Below, in pieces: positions 1-5,335 of a stretch of 5,410 nt of DNA. The position numbers were made by a program, and so were the translations under genes. A model generated the notes under the pieces. It made no database searches. It was not told the origin of the DNA and saw nothing but the letters and a program-made list of their open reading frames with translations. The DNA is from Candidatus Nomurabacteria bacterium RIFCSPHIGHO2_01_FULL_39_10 (lineage in GTDB: Bacteria > Patescibacteriota > Minisyncoccia > Phycocordibacterales > UBA9973), in the NCBI GenBank assembly GCA_001786805.1, contig MFTJ01000061.1, forward strand, positions 1-5,410, in the 5' to 3' direction. How positions within the stretch are numbered: position 1 is the stretch's first letter; each line of letters begins with the position of its first letter.

Positions 1-1
1 C

Positions 2-1471
2 GGTGTGTTTGATCCTCTTATGACCGCCTATCCGGACCAGAAATGGATCGCTATGTGGGAAACAGATCGCGGCTGTCCTTATCAGTGCACATATTGCGAC
101 TGGGGCGGCGCCATTGAAGATAAGGTGAGTCCATTTGTACTTGAGAGAGTTAAGCAGGAAGCTTGGTGGTTCGGCGAACACAAGATTCCGTATGTATTCT
201 GCGCCAACGCAAATTTTGGAATATTAAAGCAAGATGTGGATATAGCAAAATGCTTAGCTGAAGTTAAAAGAGCTACCGGTTTTCCCGAGGGAATCTCGGT
301 TCAAAATTCCAAAAACCCCAAAGCCCATACCCTTGAAGCTTTGGAAATATTAGAAAAAGCAGGCCTGAATAAAGCTACGGTTATGTCTATTCAGTCTAAA
401 AATCGTGAGACCCTTAAAGCTGTTCGCCGAGAAAATATGAGGACCGAAGAATATCAGGGAATTCAAAAACGCTTGAGGACTCAGGGAGTTTTTACGATGA
501 CCGATTATATTATCCCCATGCCCATAGAAACCTATGAAAGTGTCCTGGATGGAGTCTCTGAAATCATTACCGACGGCCAATATGACCGAATCCAGTTTAA
601 TAATCTTTCCAGACTGCCTAACGCTGAAATGGGAGATCCGGAATATCTCGAAGCATACGGAATGGAAATAATACGTACTAAAATTGTTAATTATCACGGC
701 AAAAAAAATGATTCTATAAGCGGAGTAGAAGAATATCAACAGCTGGTCATCGCCACTAATACTATGCCCAGAGAAGAATGGGTCAAAACCAGGTCTTTTT
801 GTCATTTAGTCAGCCTGCTCTTTTTTGACAAACTTCTGCAAATACCAATTATCACTCTATGCGAAATTTACCAAATACCTTACCGTCGAATATGGGAAAA
901 AATCATGGATAAAGTCCACCAGCCCAAAGAATTTCCCATTTTTTCGGAAATATTCAGCTTTCTCGAAAAACATGCCCGAGACATGCAAAACGGCATCCAA
1001 GAAGAAATGTCACACTCACCAGAATGGCTGGATATTTGGTGGTATCCCGATGAATATATCTTCATACAGCTTTGTCGAGAAAATAAACTGGCAGATTTCT
1101 ATAAAGAATCCGAGAAACTTCTGGAGAGCTGCCTTGAATCATCCGAATCTGCCGATATCTTATCTGACTCGATCAAATTAAATCAGGCGCTTATTAAACT
1201 ACCCTTCCGGGTAAGCGATCTTGAGCTCACTCTGTCTTGCAATATCTGGGAGTTTTATAAAGCTATCATGGTCGGAGAAATGATATCGATCGTAAAGGGT
1301 GACCATAAATACATAATTGACCGAACTACCAAAACCTCATCGGCCAATACAAACGCCCGATGGGATTCCTGGGAAGAGTGGTATGAAAGAATGGTCTGGT
1401 GGTGCAACCGCCGAGGTGCATATCTTTACGGCAACATCAATCCGCATAAAGAGCTAGCCGGACATCACTAA
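2..1471 (+). CDS. Radical SAM protein, cobalamin-dependent type, 5'-truncated by window edge
   Basis: This is the C-terminal part of a radical SAM enzyme. Such enzymes use a [4Fe-4S] cluster to cleave S-adenosylmethionine and start radical chemistry. The cluster motif CxxxCxxC lies about 24 residues in (counted from the GTG at position 5) and is followed by DWGG. A SAM-barrel follows: an IQSKN strand near residue 129, then RREN near 141, and a DYIIPMPIET segment near 167 where most relatives read G(L/M)PGET. The reading frame is open to the left edge, and a GVFDPL segment sits just before the cluster. In B12-binding radical SAM proteins a similar segment links the cobalamin domain to the barrel, so the GTG at 5 is probably internal and the B12 domain lies outside the window. 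The C-terminal region is rich in Trp and Tyr (EEWYERMVWW near residue 460). Gene ends in TAA 8 nt before a terminator. Radical SAM assignment is firm; cobalamin dependence and any methylation role are inferred, and substrate is unknown. Confidence 0.88.
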   Translation, partial: GVFDPLMTAYPDQKWIAMWETDRGCPYQCTYCDWGGAIEDKVSPFVLERVKQEAWWFGEHKIPYVFCANANFGILKQDVDIAKCLAEVKRATGFPEGISVQNSKNPKAHTLEALEILEKAGLNKATVMSIQSKNRETLKAVRRENMRTEEYQGIQKRLRTQGVFTMTDYIIPMPIETYESVLDGVSEIITDGQYDRIQFNNLSRLPNAEMGDPEYLEAYGMEIIRTKIVNYHGKKNDSISGVEEYQQLVIATNTMPREEWVKTRSFCHLVSLLFFDKLLQIPIITLCEIYQIPYRRIWEKIMDKVHQPKEFPIFSEIFSFLEKHARDMQNGIQEEMSHSPEWLDIWWYPDEYIFIQLCRENKLADFYKESEKLLESCLESSESADILSDSIKLNQALIKLPFRVSDLELTLSCNIWEFYKAIMVGEMISIVKGDHKYIIDRTTKTSSANTNARWDSWEEWYERMVWWCNRRGAYLYGNINPHKELAGHH

Positions 1472-1478
1472 ATCAACC

Positions 1479-1507
1479 AGCCCTATTTAAATAGGGCTTT
1501 TTTTTAT
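1479..1507 (+). terminator. Intrinsic terminator of the first radical SAM gene
   Basis: A perfect palindrome with arms AGCCCTATTT and AAATAGGGCT lies at 1479-1498. In RNA it folds as a 7-bp AGCCCTA/TAGGGCT stem with a TTTAAA loop. It runs straight into eight T residues (1498-1505). The hairpin starts 7 nt after the TAA stop, so it very likely ends transcription of the upstream gene. Confidence 0.93.
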
Positions 1508-1516
1508 TTTTACTAT

Positions 1517-1560
1517 CGAGGAGCCAGGTGGAAGCTGGCTTCCATCTGATCCGAGTGAAG
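1517..1560 (+). other. Structured intergenic segment with two alternative hairpins
   Basis: No ORF of useful size is seen here. Fold A pairs GGAGCCAG (1520-1527) with CTGGC-T-TCC (1535-1543) across a 7-nt loop, with one bulged T at 1540. Fold B pairs GGTGGAAG (1527-1534) with CTTCCATC (1539-1546) around a CTGG tetraloop, with one G-U pair. Both are 8-bp stems and they share bases, so they exclude each other. The CGAG at 1552-1555 is also complementary to the CTCG apical loop of the next hairpin (1584-1587), although four bases is weak. It could be part of a leader or small RNA, or a chance inverted repeat. No known RNA family is recognised, and the transcribed strand is assumed from the flanking genes. 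Confidence 0.4.
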
Positions 1561-1563
1561 AAA

Positions 1564-1607
1564 AAAGAGTGAATACTTCGCTGCTCGCGGTGAAATATTC
1601 ATTTTTT
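1564..1607 (+). terminator. Long terminator-like hairpin in the spacer
   Basis: AGTGAATA (1568-1575) pairs with TATTCATT (1596-1603). After one C-A mismatch, TTCGCTG (1577-1583) pairs with CGGTGAA (1588-1594) around a CTCG tetraloop. Three G-U pairs are used, two of them in the upper stem. A 6-A run (1561-1566) before the stem and a 6-T run (1602-1607) after it extend the pairing and could let it act on either strand. It follows the first terminator by about 60 nt with no gene between, so it probably ends a short non-coding transcript, acts as an attenuator, or is a back-up terminator. Confidence 0.6.
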
Positions 1608-1634
1608 GACGGACGACCTTCTTTATATTAAAGT
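1606..1634 (+). promoter_or_regulatory. Candidate sigma70-type promoter for the second radical SAM gene
   Basis: A TTGACG box (1606-1611, five of six consensus) is followed after 17 nt by TAAAGT (1629-1634, four of six). The -35 box begins inside the T-run of the preceding hairpin, so the gene would start a fresh transcript. Transcription would begin about 1641, leaving a leader of roughly 30 nt. The -10 is a weak match; the better TATATT at 1624-1629 is only 12 nt from the -35. Confidence 0.45.
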
Positions 1635-1650
1635 AGCTAAAGTTACTTTA
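1629..1650 (+). promoter_or_regulatory. 22-bp near-perfect palindrome, candidate operator
   Basis: Arms TAAAGTAGCT (1629-1638) and AGTTACTTTA (1641-1650) are inverted copies around a central AA. The only mismatch is G1636 against T1643. The left arm overlaps the candidate -10 box and the right arm covers the expected transcription start, which is the classic place for a repressor dimer site. No regulator gene is present in the window to match it. It is not followed by a T-run, so it is not a terminator. Confidence 0.45.
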
Positions 1651-1669
1651 CATTACTAAAGGAAAAGCC

Positions 1670-3223
1670 GTGCCTGAAGAAAAACGCCTGGACGTCCTTT
1701 TTGTAGTCCCGAGCAATCTAGTGCAGGTTTATCAAGCTCTCGCCAATAAACATGCTACAGAACCGCCGGCCAAAGCACGTTTCGTCGCTGCTTATCTTAT
1801 GCGTCGTAGTTGCGGTGTAGATTTAATTGACGCAAATATTGAAGGATTCATGCCGGAAGAAATGGCCGAAAAAGTTAAAGAACTTAACCCATATCTAGTA
1901 GTGATGCCTGTCTACGGATTTAATCCATCCAGCTCGACTCATACAATGCCAGCCGCAAGATCATTTGCACAAGCAATAAAAAATCTCTGCCCAGCTATAC
2001 CTATTATAATGATGGGCACTCATCCGGCAGGATTGCCACAAAAAACACTAGAAGATGAGCCCGTAGATTATGTCTGCGGGGGTGAGGGACCAATTACCAT
2101 ACACGAATTACTAACAGTTTTAAAAGAAGATAAAAAACTGCAGGACTTGAAAAAAGTAAGGAGCCTATGGTATTGGGTTGATGGTAAAGTTATCCATAAC
2201 TCTCCAGCACCGCTTATTGATCTTAATCTCGAGCCGGCCCTTCCTGGATGGAAACTTATGGATCCCCGCAGATACCATGCCCATGATTGGCATACCTTCT
2301 GGAGAGATTTTGAAGATAGAGCCCCTTATGCAAATCCATATTCCAGAGAAGGCTGTCCTTTCTCATGCGGATTCTGTAATATTCAGACCCCCTATCGTGA
2401 AGGCGAAACCCTTGCGGCAAATCCCAACCTAAACAGTTTCAGAACCCTTCAACCCGAACTCTTTATCAAAGAAGTTGAATATCTTGTAAAAAACTACGGG
2501 GTAAAATATATAAAGATCCCAGATGAAATGTTTGGTTTAGGAGACCATCCGGTTCAGGTAGCTAAGCTCATGAAAGAAAGATTCGGAGACTCTATAAATT
2601 GCTGGGCTTATTTCCGGGTTGACACGATGAATCCAAAACACGCTGAACTTTACCGTAGCGCAGGTTTTCGCTGGACGCCATTCGGTATTGAAGCGGCCAA
2701 TAGCAAAGTACGTTCAGGCCAAGATAAGAAATTCAGCGATAATCATATCAGAAAGATCATGAACCAAGCCCAGTCAGCCGGTATTTCACTTGCCCTGAAT
2801 TATATATTCGGCTTGCCGGGAGATACGATGGAATCTATGCGGGAAACTTATAATCTAGCCGTGGAGTTAAACGGAGCATTTGCCAATTTTTATTGCAATC
2901 AAGCTTTGCCAATTTCACCTCAATATCTGGAGGCGAAAAAAGCTGGGTATCCCCTGCCGGAACGGGAGGGCGGCCCGGGATGGATCGGCCATAGCCAATA
3001 TTCATACGAATGCGAACCATTTTATATGGGCAGCGCCCTTACACCTGCCAAGATACTCGCCTTCCGCGATAAAGCTCATGTTGACTATTATAGTCGTCCA
3101 GAATATAGCGCTATGGCGCTTAATGATCCCGATTTAGGCCAAACGGCCATGCAGAATATTAATGAATGGATTGATGATGCCCGCTCCCTTCGCCGTAAAA
3201 TTCTTGGACATAGCAGAGATTGA
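1670..3223 (+). CDS. B12-binding domain radical SAM protein
   Basis: Complete 517-aa protein with the usual two-domain plan. An N-terminal Rossmann-like cobalamin-binding domain covers about residues 6-155: first strand LDVLFVV, then DLIDANIEG, LVVMPVYG, IIMMGTHPAG, and the diagnostic VDYVCGGEGP near 132-141. No DxHxxG follows the first strand, so cobalamin would be bound without a protein histidine ligand, which is common in radical SAM relatives. The radical SAM barrel follows, with cluster cysteines C229, C233 and C236 (CxxxCxxC), PDEMF at 284-288, FGIEAAN at 339-344 and FGLPGDT at 380-386. A C-terminal helical region of about 100 aa is typical of the family. The GTG start is chosen because AAAGGA (1658-1663) sits 6 nt upstream. 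Members perform methylations, ring contractions and other radical steps on sugars, lipids and natural products; the substrate here cannot be told. It is bounded by its own terminator, so it forms a single-gene unit. Confidence 0.93.
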   Translation: MPEEKRLDVLFVVPSNLVQVYQALANKHATEPPAKARFVAAYLMRRSCGVDLIDANIEGFMPEEMAEKVKELNPYLVVMPVYGFNPSSSTHTMPAARSFAQAIKNLCPAIPIIMMGTHPAGLPQKTLEDEPVDYVCGGEGPITIHELLTVLKEDKKLQDLKKVRSLWYWVDGKVIHNSPAPLIDLNLEPALPGWKLMDPRRYHAHDWHTFWRDFEDRAPYANPYSREGCPFSCGFCNIQTPYREGETLAANPNLNSFRTLQPELFIKEVEYLVKNYGVKYIKIPDEMFGLGDHPVQVAKLMKERFGDSINCWAYFRVDTMNPKHAELYRSAGFRWTPFGIEAANSKVRSGQDKKFSDNHIRKIMNQAQSAGISLALNYIFGLPGDTMESMRETYNLAVELNGAFANFYCNQALPISPQYLEAKKAGYPLPEREGGPGWIGHSQYSYECEPFYMGSALTPAKILAFRDKAHVDYYSRPEYSAMALNDPDLGQTAMQNINEWIDDARSLRRKILGHSRD

Positions 3224-3233
3224 TTTTTTATTC

Positions 3234-3261
3234 AAAGAGACCCCGAACGGTCTCTTTTTTT
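3234..3261 (+). terminator. Intrinsic terminator of the second radical SAM gene
   Basis: AAAGAGACC (3234-3242) pairs perfectly with GGTCTCTTT (3249-3257) around the loop CCGAAC, and a run of seven T residues (3255-3261) follows. It starts 10 nt after the TGA stop. Confidence 0.94.
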
Positions 3262-3274
3262 ATTAGTTCGAGTA

Positions 3275-3303
3275 TTGTTAAAGTATTATCTATATGGTAT
3301 GGT
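3275..3303 (+). promoter_or_regulatory. Candidate promoter for the thiamine diphosphate enzyme pair
   Basis: TTGTTA (3275-3280) and TATGGT (3298-3303), each four of six consensus, are 17 nt apart. They lie between the upstream terminator and the ATG at 3348, where a promoter is required. An alternative -10, TATTAT at 3284-3289, has no convincing -35. The match is modest. Confidence 0.35.
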
Positions 3304-3347
3304 AATCCAAGCTTTATTAACAAAAATTGGGGGGTAGTTTACATTTT

Positions 3348-3938
3348 ATGCTGACAAAAGAAGAACTCGTTGCTTTTGAAGAAGAGATCGCCAGATTATA
3401 TGCCCAAAACAAAATTCCCGGACCGATACATCTTTCATACGACAATGAGGAAGCATTAATTAAGATCTTCGAGAATGTTCAAGACCAGGATTGGGTTTTT
3501 TCGACCCATAGAAGTCATTATCACGCTCTCCTGAAGGGCATTCCCAGAGATTGGCTTCGGGATGAAATCCTGGCTGGCCGTAGCATTACAATAAATAACC
3601 CGGATTATAAATTCTACGCATCAGCAATTATGGGTGACATTGTTTCCATTGCAACCGGAGTTGCCATGGGTTTAAAACTTAGAAACGTACAGGAACATGT
3701 CTGGTGTTTTGTTGGCGATATGTGCGCCGAAATGGGAGTCTTTGATGAATCGGTAAAATACGCAGAACGAAACGATTTTCCCATAACATTTGTGGTGGAG
3801 GATAACGGATTAAGCGTCGTTACGCTCACTCAAGCGGTGTGGGGATTATCTCCCCGCAGAAGCAAGATAATTCGCTATGAGTATCGAAACACAAAATATC
3901 CTCATGCCGGTGTTAATAAAGATTACACGGGATTCTAA
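3348..3938 (+). CDS. Short E1-alpha-like thiamine diphosphate enzyme subunit (PP domain)
   Basis: A 196-aa protein resembling the core of dehydrogenase E1 alpha subunits, the domain that holds the diphosphate of thiamine diphosphate through Mg2+. STHRSHYHALLKGIP (52-66) matches the HRxHxxxLxKG segment of alpha subunits. ASAIMGDIVSIATGVAMGLK (91-110) matches the glycine/alanine helix. The cofactor motif begins with GDM at 123-125 and ends with EDN at 151-153, with the normal spacing: D124 and N153 are the expected Mg2+ ligands, while canonical GDG and ENN read GDM and EDN here. Ordinary E1 alpha subunits are roughly 320-400 aa, so most of the C-terminal half, including the YRxxGHSxxD region, is absent. 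The end (YPHAGVNKDYTGF) is followed by a stop that overlaps the next gene's Shine-Dalgarno. The ATG at 3348 is chosen over an in-frame TTG at 3327; its own ribosome site (GGGGGG at 3329-3334) is weak and distant. Reaction and substrate unknown. Confidence 0.85.
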   Translation: MLTKEELVAFEEEIARLYAQNKIPGPIHLSYDNEEALIKIFENVQDQDWVFSTHRSHYHALLKGIPRDWLRDEILAGRSITINNPDYKFYASAIMGDIVSIATGVAMGLKLRNVQEHVWCFVGDMCAEMGVFDESVKYAERNDFPITFVVEDNGLSVVTLTQAVWGLSPRRSKIIRYEYRNTKYPHAGVNKDYTGF

Positions 3939-3943
3939 GGAGG
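3937..3943 (+). promoter_or_regulatory. Ribosome binding site overlapping the alpha stop codon
   Basis: AAGGAGG begins within the TAA stop (3936-3938) of the alpha-subunit gene and sits 5 nt before the ATG at 3949. It decides the beta start over an upstream in-frame ATG at 3877 and suggests coupled translation of the two subunits. Confidence 0.85.
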
Positions 3944-3948
3944 AAAAA

Positions 3949-4494
3949 ATGGGAAAATACCTGGACGAATTAAGAAGAGCATCGCGTTTTCTAGGAAAAA
4001 AATCAGATGTTATCTTTGTGGGTCAAAATGCAGTATATCCCGGAAGCACAATGTGTAAGACATTTGTCGATGATGTGCCCATTGAGAAACGAATAGAGCT
4101 TCCTCTCTTTGAGAATACCCAGATGGGACTTTCAATCGGTTTGGCGTTAGCCGGTTACGTGCCGGTTTCCCTGTTCATTAGGCCAAACTTTCTGTTATAT
4201 GCAATGGGTACGCTGGTTAATGAACTAGATAAAATACCCATTATGACCGGTGGCAAAGCTTGGCCCAAAGTAATTATCAAGACAATGAACGGCTCAGTAC
4301 GGCCGCTTGATCCCGGAGTACAGCATAGAGATGATTTAACGGATATATTCCTGGGAGCGCATTTTAAAAATATTGATGTGATTAGACTAGATGAACCTGA
4401 TCAGATTTTTGAAGCCTATAGATATGCTTACGAGCGTAGCGACGGCAAGTCTACGATTCTTGTGGAATGGGGGGATTATTACAGCGAAAAGTGA
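3949..4494 (+). CDS. Short E1-beta/transketolase-like subunit (Pyr domain only)
   Basis: A 181-aa protein matching the N-terminal pyrimidine-binding (Pyr) domain of E1 beta subunits and transketolases. LPLFENTQMGLSIGLALAGYVPV (51-73) is the hallmark: E55 is the expected glutamate that activates the aminopyrimidine ring. Further along, a GGKAWPKVIIKT strand (101-112), GVQHRDDLTDIFLG (123-136, matching GxQHSxxxxxxF) and a final strand ILVEWGDYY also follow the family. Full E1 beta subunits are about 320-350 aa; the C-terminal transketolase_C domain is missing here. The start is set by the AAGGAGG at 3937-3943. The gene lies 10 nt after the alpha gene, so the two products very likely form one heteromeric enzyme, with cofactor sites at the alpha/beta interface. 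No lipoyl E2 or E3 gene is nearby, so a 2-oxoacid dehydrogenase complex is not supported; a stand-alone carboligase, decarboxylase or ketol-transfer role is possible but unproven. Confidence 0.85.
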   Translation: MGKYLDELRRASRFLGKKSDVIFVGQNAVYPGSTMCKTFVDDVPIEKRIELPLFENTQMGLSIGLALAGYVPVSLFIRPNFLLYAMGTLVNELDKIPIMTGGKAWPKVIIKTMNGSVRPLDPGVQHRDDLTDIFLGAHFKNIDVIRLDEPDQIFEAYRYAYERSDGKSTILVEWGDYYSEK

Positions 4495-4521
4495 CCGGAC
4501 TTAAATAAATTTTAATTATTT

Positions 4522-4543
4522 ACGCGCTAGAAGCGCGTTTTTT
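4522..4543 (+). terminator. Intrinsic terminator of the alpha/beta pair
   Basis: ACGCGCT (4522-4528) pairs with AGCGCGT (4532-4538) around a 3-nt AGA loop and is followed by six T residues (4538-4543). A GC-rich stem in an otherwise AT-rich spacer, 27 nt after the beta stop. Confidence 0.93.
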
Positions 4544-4579
4544 GTATATGGCAGGCACATACATACTGTTTAACACGTT

Positions 4580-4616
4580 AGGTGTTGCAAAGGTATTGAA
4601 ACATTACGAAACACCT
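4580..4616 (+). promoter_or_regulatory. Cluster of short direct and inverted repeats upstream of the NUDIX promoter
   Basis: AGGTGTTG (4580-4587) recurs as AGGTATTG (4591-4598), an 11-nt step. GAAACA (4598-4603) recurs at 4608-4613, a 10-nt step. AGGTGTT (4580-4586) is also inverted as AACACCT (4610-4616), touching the -35 box. A further AACAC at 4572-4576 mirrors GTGTT at 4582-4586. Helical-turn spacing just upstream of a promoter suits regulator binding, but the repeats are short and some agreement by chance is possible. Confidence 0.35.
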
Positions 4617-4644
4617 TGACTTTACAAAAATAAAGATATACTAT
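4616..4644 (+). promoter_or_regulatory. Sigma70-type promoter of the NUDIX gene
   Basis: TTGACT (4616-4621, five of six) lies upstream of TATACT (4637-4642, five of six, 15-nt spacer) or TACTAT (4639-4644, four of six, optimal 17-nt spacer). The intervening DNA is A-rich. Expected leader is about 35 nt before the GTG start. This is the best promoter in the window. Confidence 0.7.
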
Positions 4645-4671
4645 ATTTCATAGTTTCATTAACACTCATCG

Positions 4672-4679
4672 AAGGAGGT
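4672..4679 (+). promoter_or_regulatory. Strong ribosome binding site fixing the GTG start
   Basis: AAGGAGGT is a full-length match to the 16S anti-Shine-Dalgarno sequence and lies 5 nt before the GTG at 4685, which settles the start of the NUDIX gene. Confidence 0.88.
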
Positions 4680-4684
4680 ATCTT

Positions 4685-5293
4685 GTGGCAATTAAGGCAT
4701 GGAGTAAAGACGGCGAACCTGAAATTATTGCCAAGGGTTATGGCCGAGTTCTAGTCAGACAATGGTTTATCAATCCATACACCAACGAACGGATTGACTT
4801 TACTCAATTTGGATCACTTAAGAATCAATGGCCAACCATCATCATGGCAATTACCGATAAACTTGAAGTTCTTGTCGTTAGACAGTTTCGATTTAGTCCC
4901 AACGAGATTACACTTGAGGTACCGGGCGGGAACCCAAATCCTAAGTTTGAAGATAACTCACCAATTGCGGTTGGCAGTCGCGAGTTATCCGAAGAAACCG
5001 GATATACACCGCGTGAGGTTATCCAGCTTGCCCCAAAAGCATTTTTTGATCCGGCCTCTTACAATGTCAACTACTATCCATGTCTTGCCCTCGGATGCTA
5101 TCCGACGCCCGAAAAAAAAGAAGACAATTCCAATGAGAAAACTGAAGTTGTGCTTATTCCCCTAAAAGAATATCTGAAGATGATGTTCAACGGAGAAATC
5201 TTTGACAGTAAAACCGGACATCTACTAGTTATGTCTCTTATACATATCCTTGGTACTGATGCCGAAGCATTAGCCAATAAAATCCTTACTTAA
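4685..5293 (+). CDS. NUDIX hydrolase, ADP-ribose pyrophosphatase-like
   Basis: A 202-aa cytosolic-looking protein with the layout of ADP-ribose/nucleoside-diphosphate-sugar hydrolases, which cleave a diphosphate linkage with Mg2+. An N-terminal strand-rich region (about 10-60) is followed by VVRQFRF (64-70), EVPGG (78-82) and the Nudix core RELSEETGY (99-107), with E100, E103 and E104 as the expected metal ligands. AFFDPASYNVNYYPCLALG (119-137) matches the substrate-loop region after the box in this subfamily. The box is irregular: the glutamate normally eight residues before the RE arginine is N91, and the nearest acidic pair is E89/D90, giving a stretched GG-to-RE spacing. No signal peptide or membrane segment is seen. 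Start is GTG with a strong ribosome site. It has its own promoter and lies after a terminator, so it is probably regulated apart from the thiamine diphosphate pair. Exact substrate is not determined; activity on ADP-ribose is the family-based guess. Confidence 0.88.
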   Translation: MAIKAWSKDGEPEIIAKGYGRVLVRQWFINPYTNERIDFTQFGSLKNQWPTIIMAITDKLEVLVVRQFRFSPNEITLEVPGGNPNPKFEDNSPIAVGSRELSEETGYTPREVIQLAPKAFFDPASYNVNYYPCLALGCYPTPEKKEDNSNEKTEVVLIPLKEYLKMMFNGEIFDSKTGHLLVMSLIHILGTDAEALANKILT

Positions 5294-5301
5294 CCGAAAA
5301 T

Positions 5302-5328
5302 AAATACGACCCTAACATGATCGTATTT
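5302..5328. terminator. Hairpin between convergent genes, candidate bidirectional terminator
   Basis: AAATACGA (5302-5309) and TCGTATTT (5321-5328) are perfect inverted copies around an 11-nt loop. It sits between the NUDIX stop (5293) and the transposase stop (5336). The tail is T-rich on the minus strand (TTTATTTT) and less so on the plus strand (TTTCTT), so it serves the transposase side better. The stem is AT-rich and hence weaker than the other terminators. It may also lie at or inside the insertion sequence end. Confidence 0.55.
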
Positions 5329-5335
5329 CTTACTC

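Noticed and set aside
350..805. 151-codon open frame on the minus strand
   Set aside because: It lies antisense within the first radical SAM gene, has no domain-like pattern and no ribosome site; it is a shadow of the real frame.
825..1181. 118-codon plus-strand frame
   Set aside because: It overlaps the radical SAM gene in another frame, and the composition is that of an out-of-frame reading of that gene.
1517..1607. T-box leader
   Set aside because: Pieces such as GAGTGAATAC and CGCGGT hint at a T-box, but the conserved AGGGTGGNACCGCG is not present, the UGGN bulge that pairs with the tRNA CCA end is missing, and the region is too short for a Stem I.
3327..3347. Upstream TTG start for the alpha subunit
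   Set aside because: No ribosome site precedes it, and the added residues have no family match; ATG at 3348 is preferred although its own site is weak.
3877..3948. Earlier in-frame ATG for the beta subunit
   Set aside because: It would overlap the alpha gene by 62 nt, has no ribosome site, and the extra 24 residues do not resemble E1 beta; the ATG at 3949 has a strong AAGGAGG.
4543..4563. Inverted repeat TGTATATG/CACATACA after the beta terminator
   Set aside because: Imperfect 8-bp arms, no T-run, and not placed at a promoter; likely chance.
4560..4684. Insertion-sequence end or MITE upstream of the NUDIX gene
   Set aside because: The AGGTGTT/AACACCT inverted pair is only 7 bp and no flanking duplication or matching end near the 5336-5410 transposase was found; a promoter with regulator sites explains it better.
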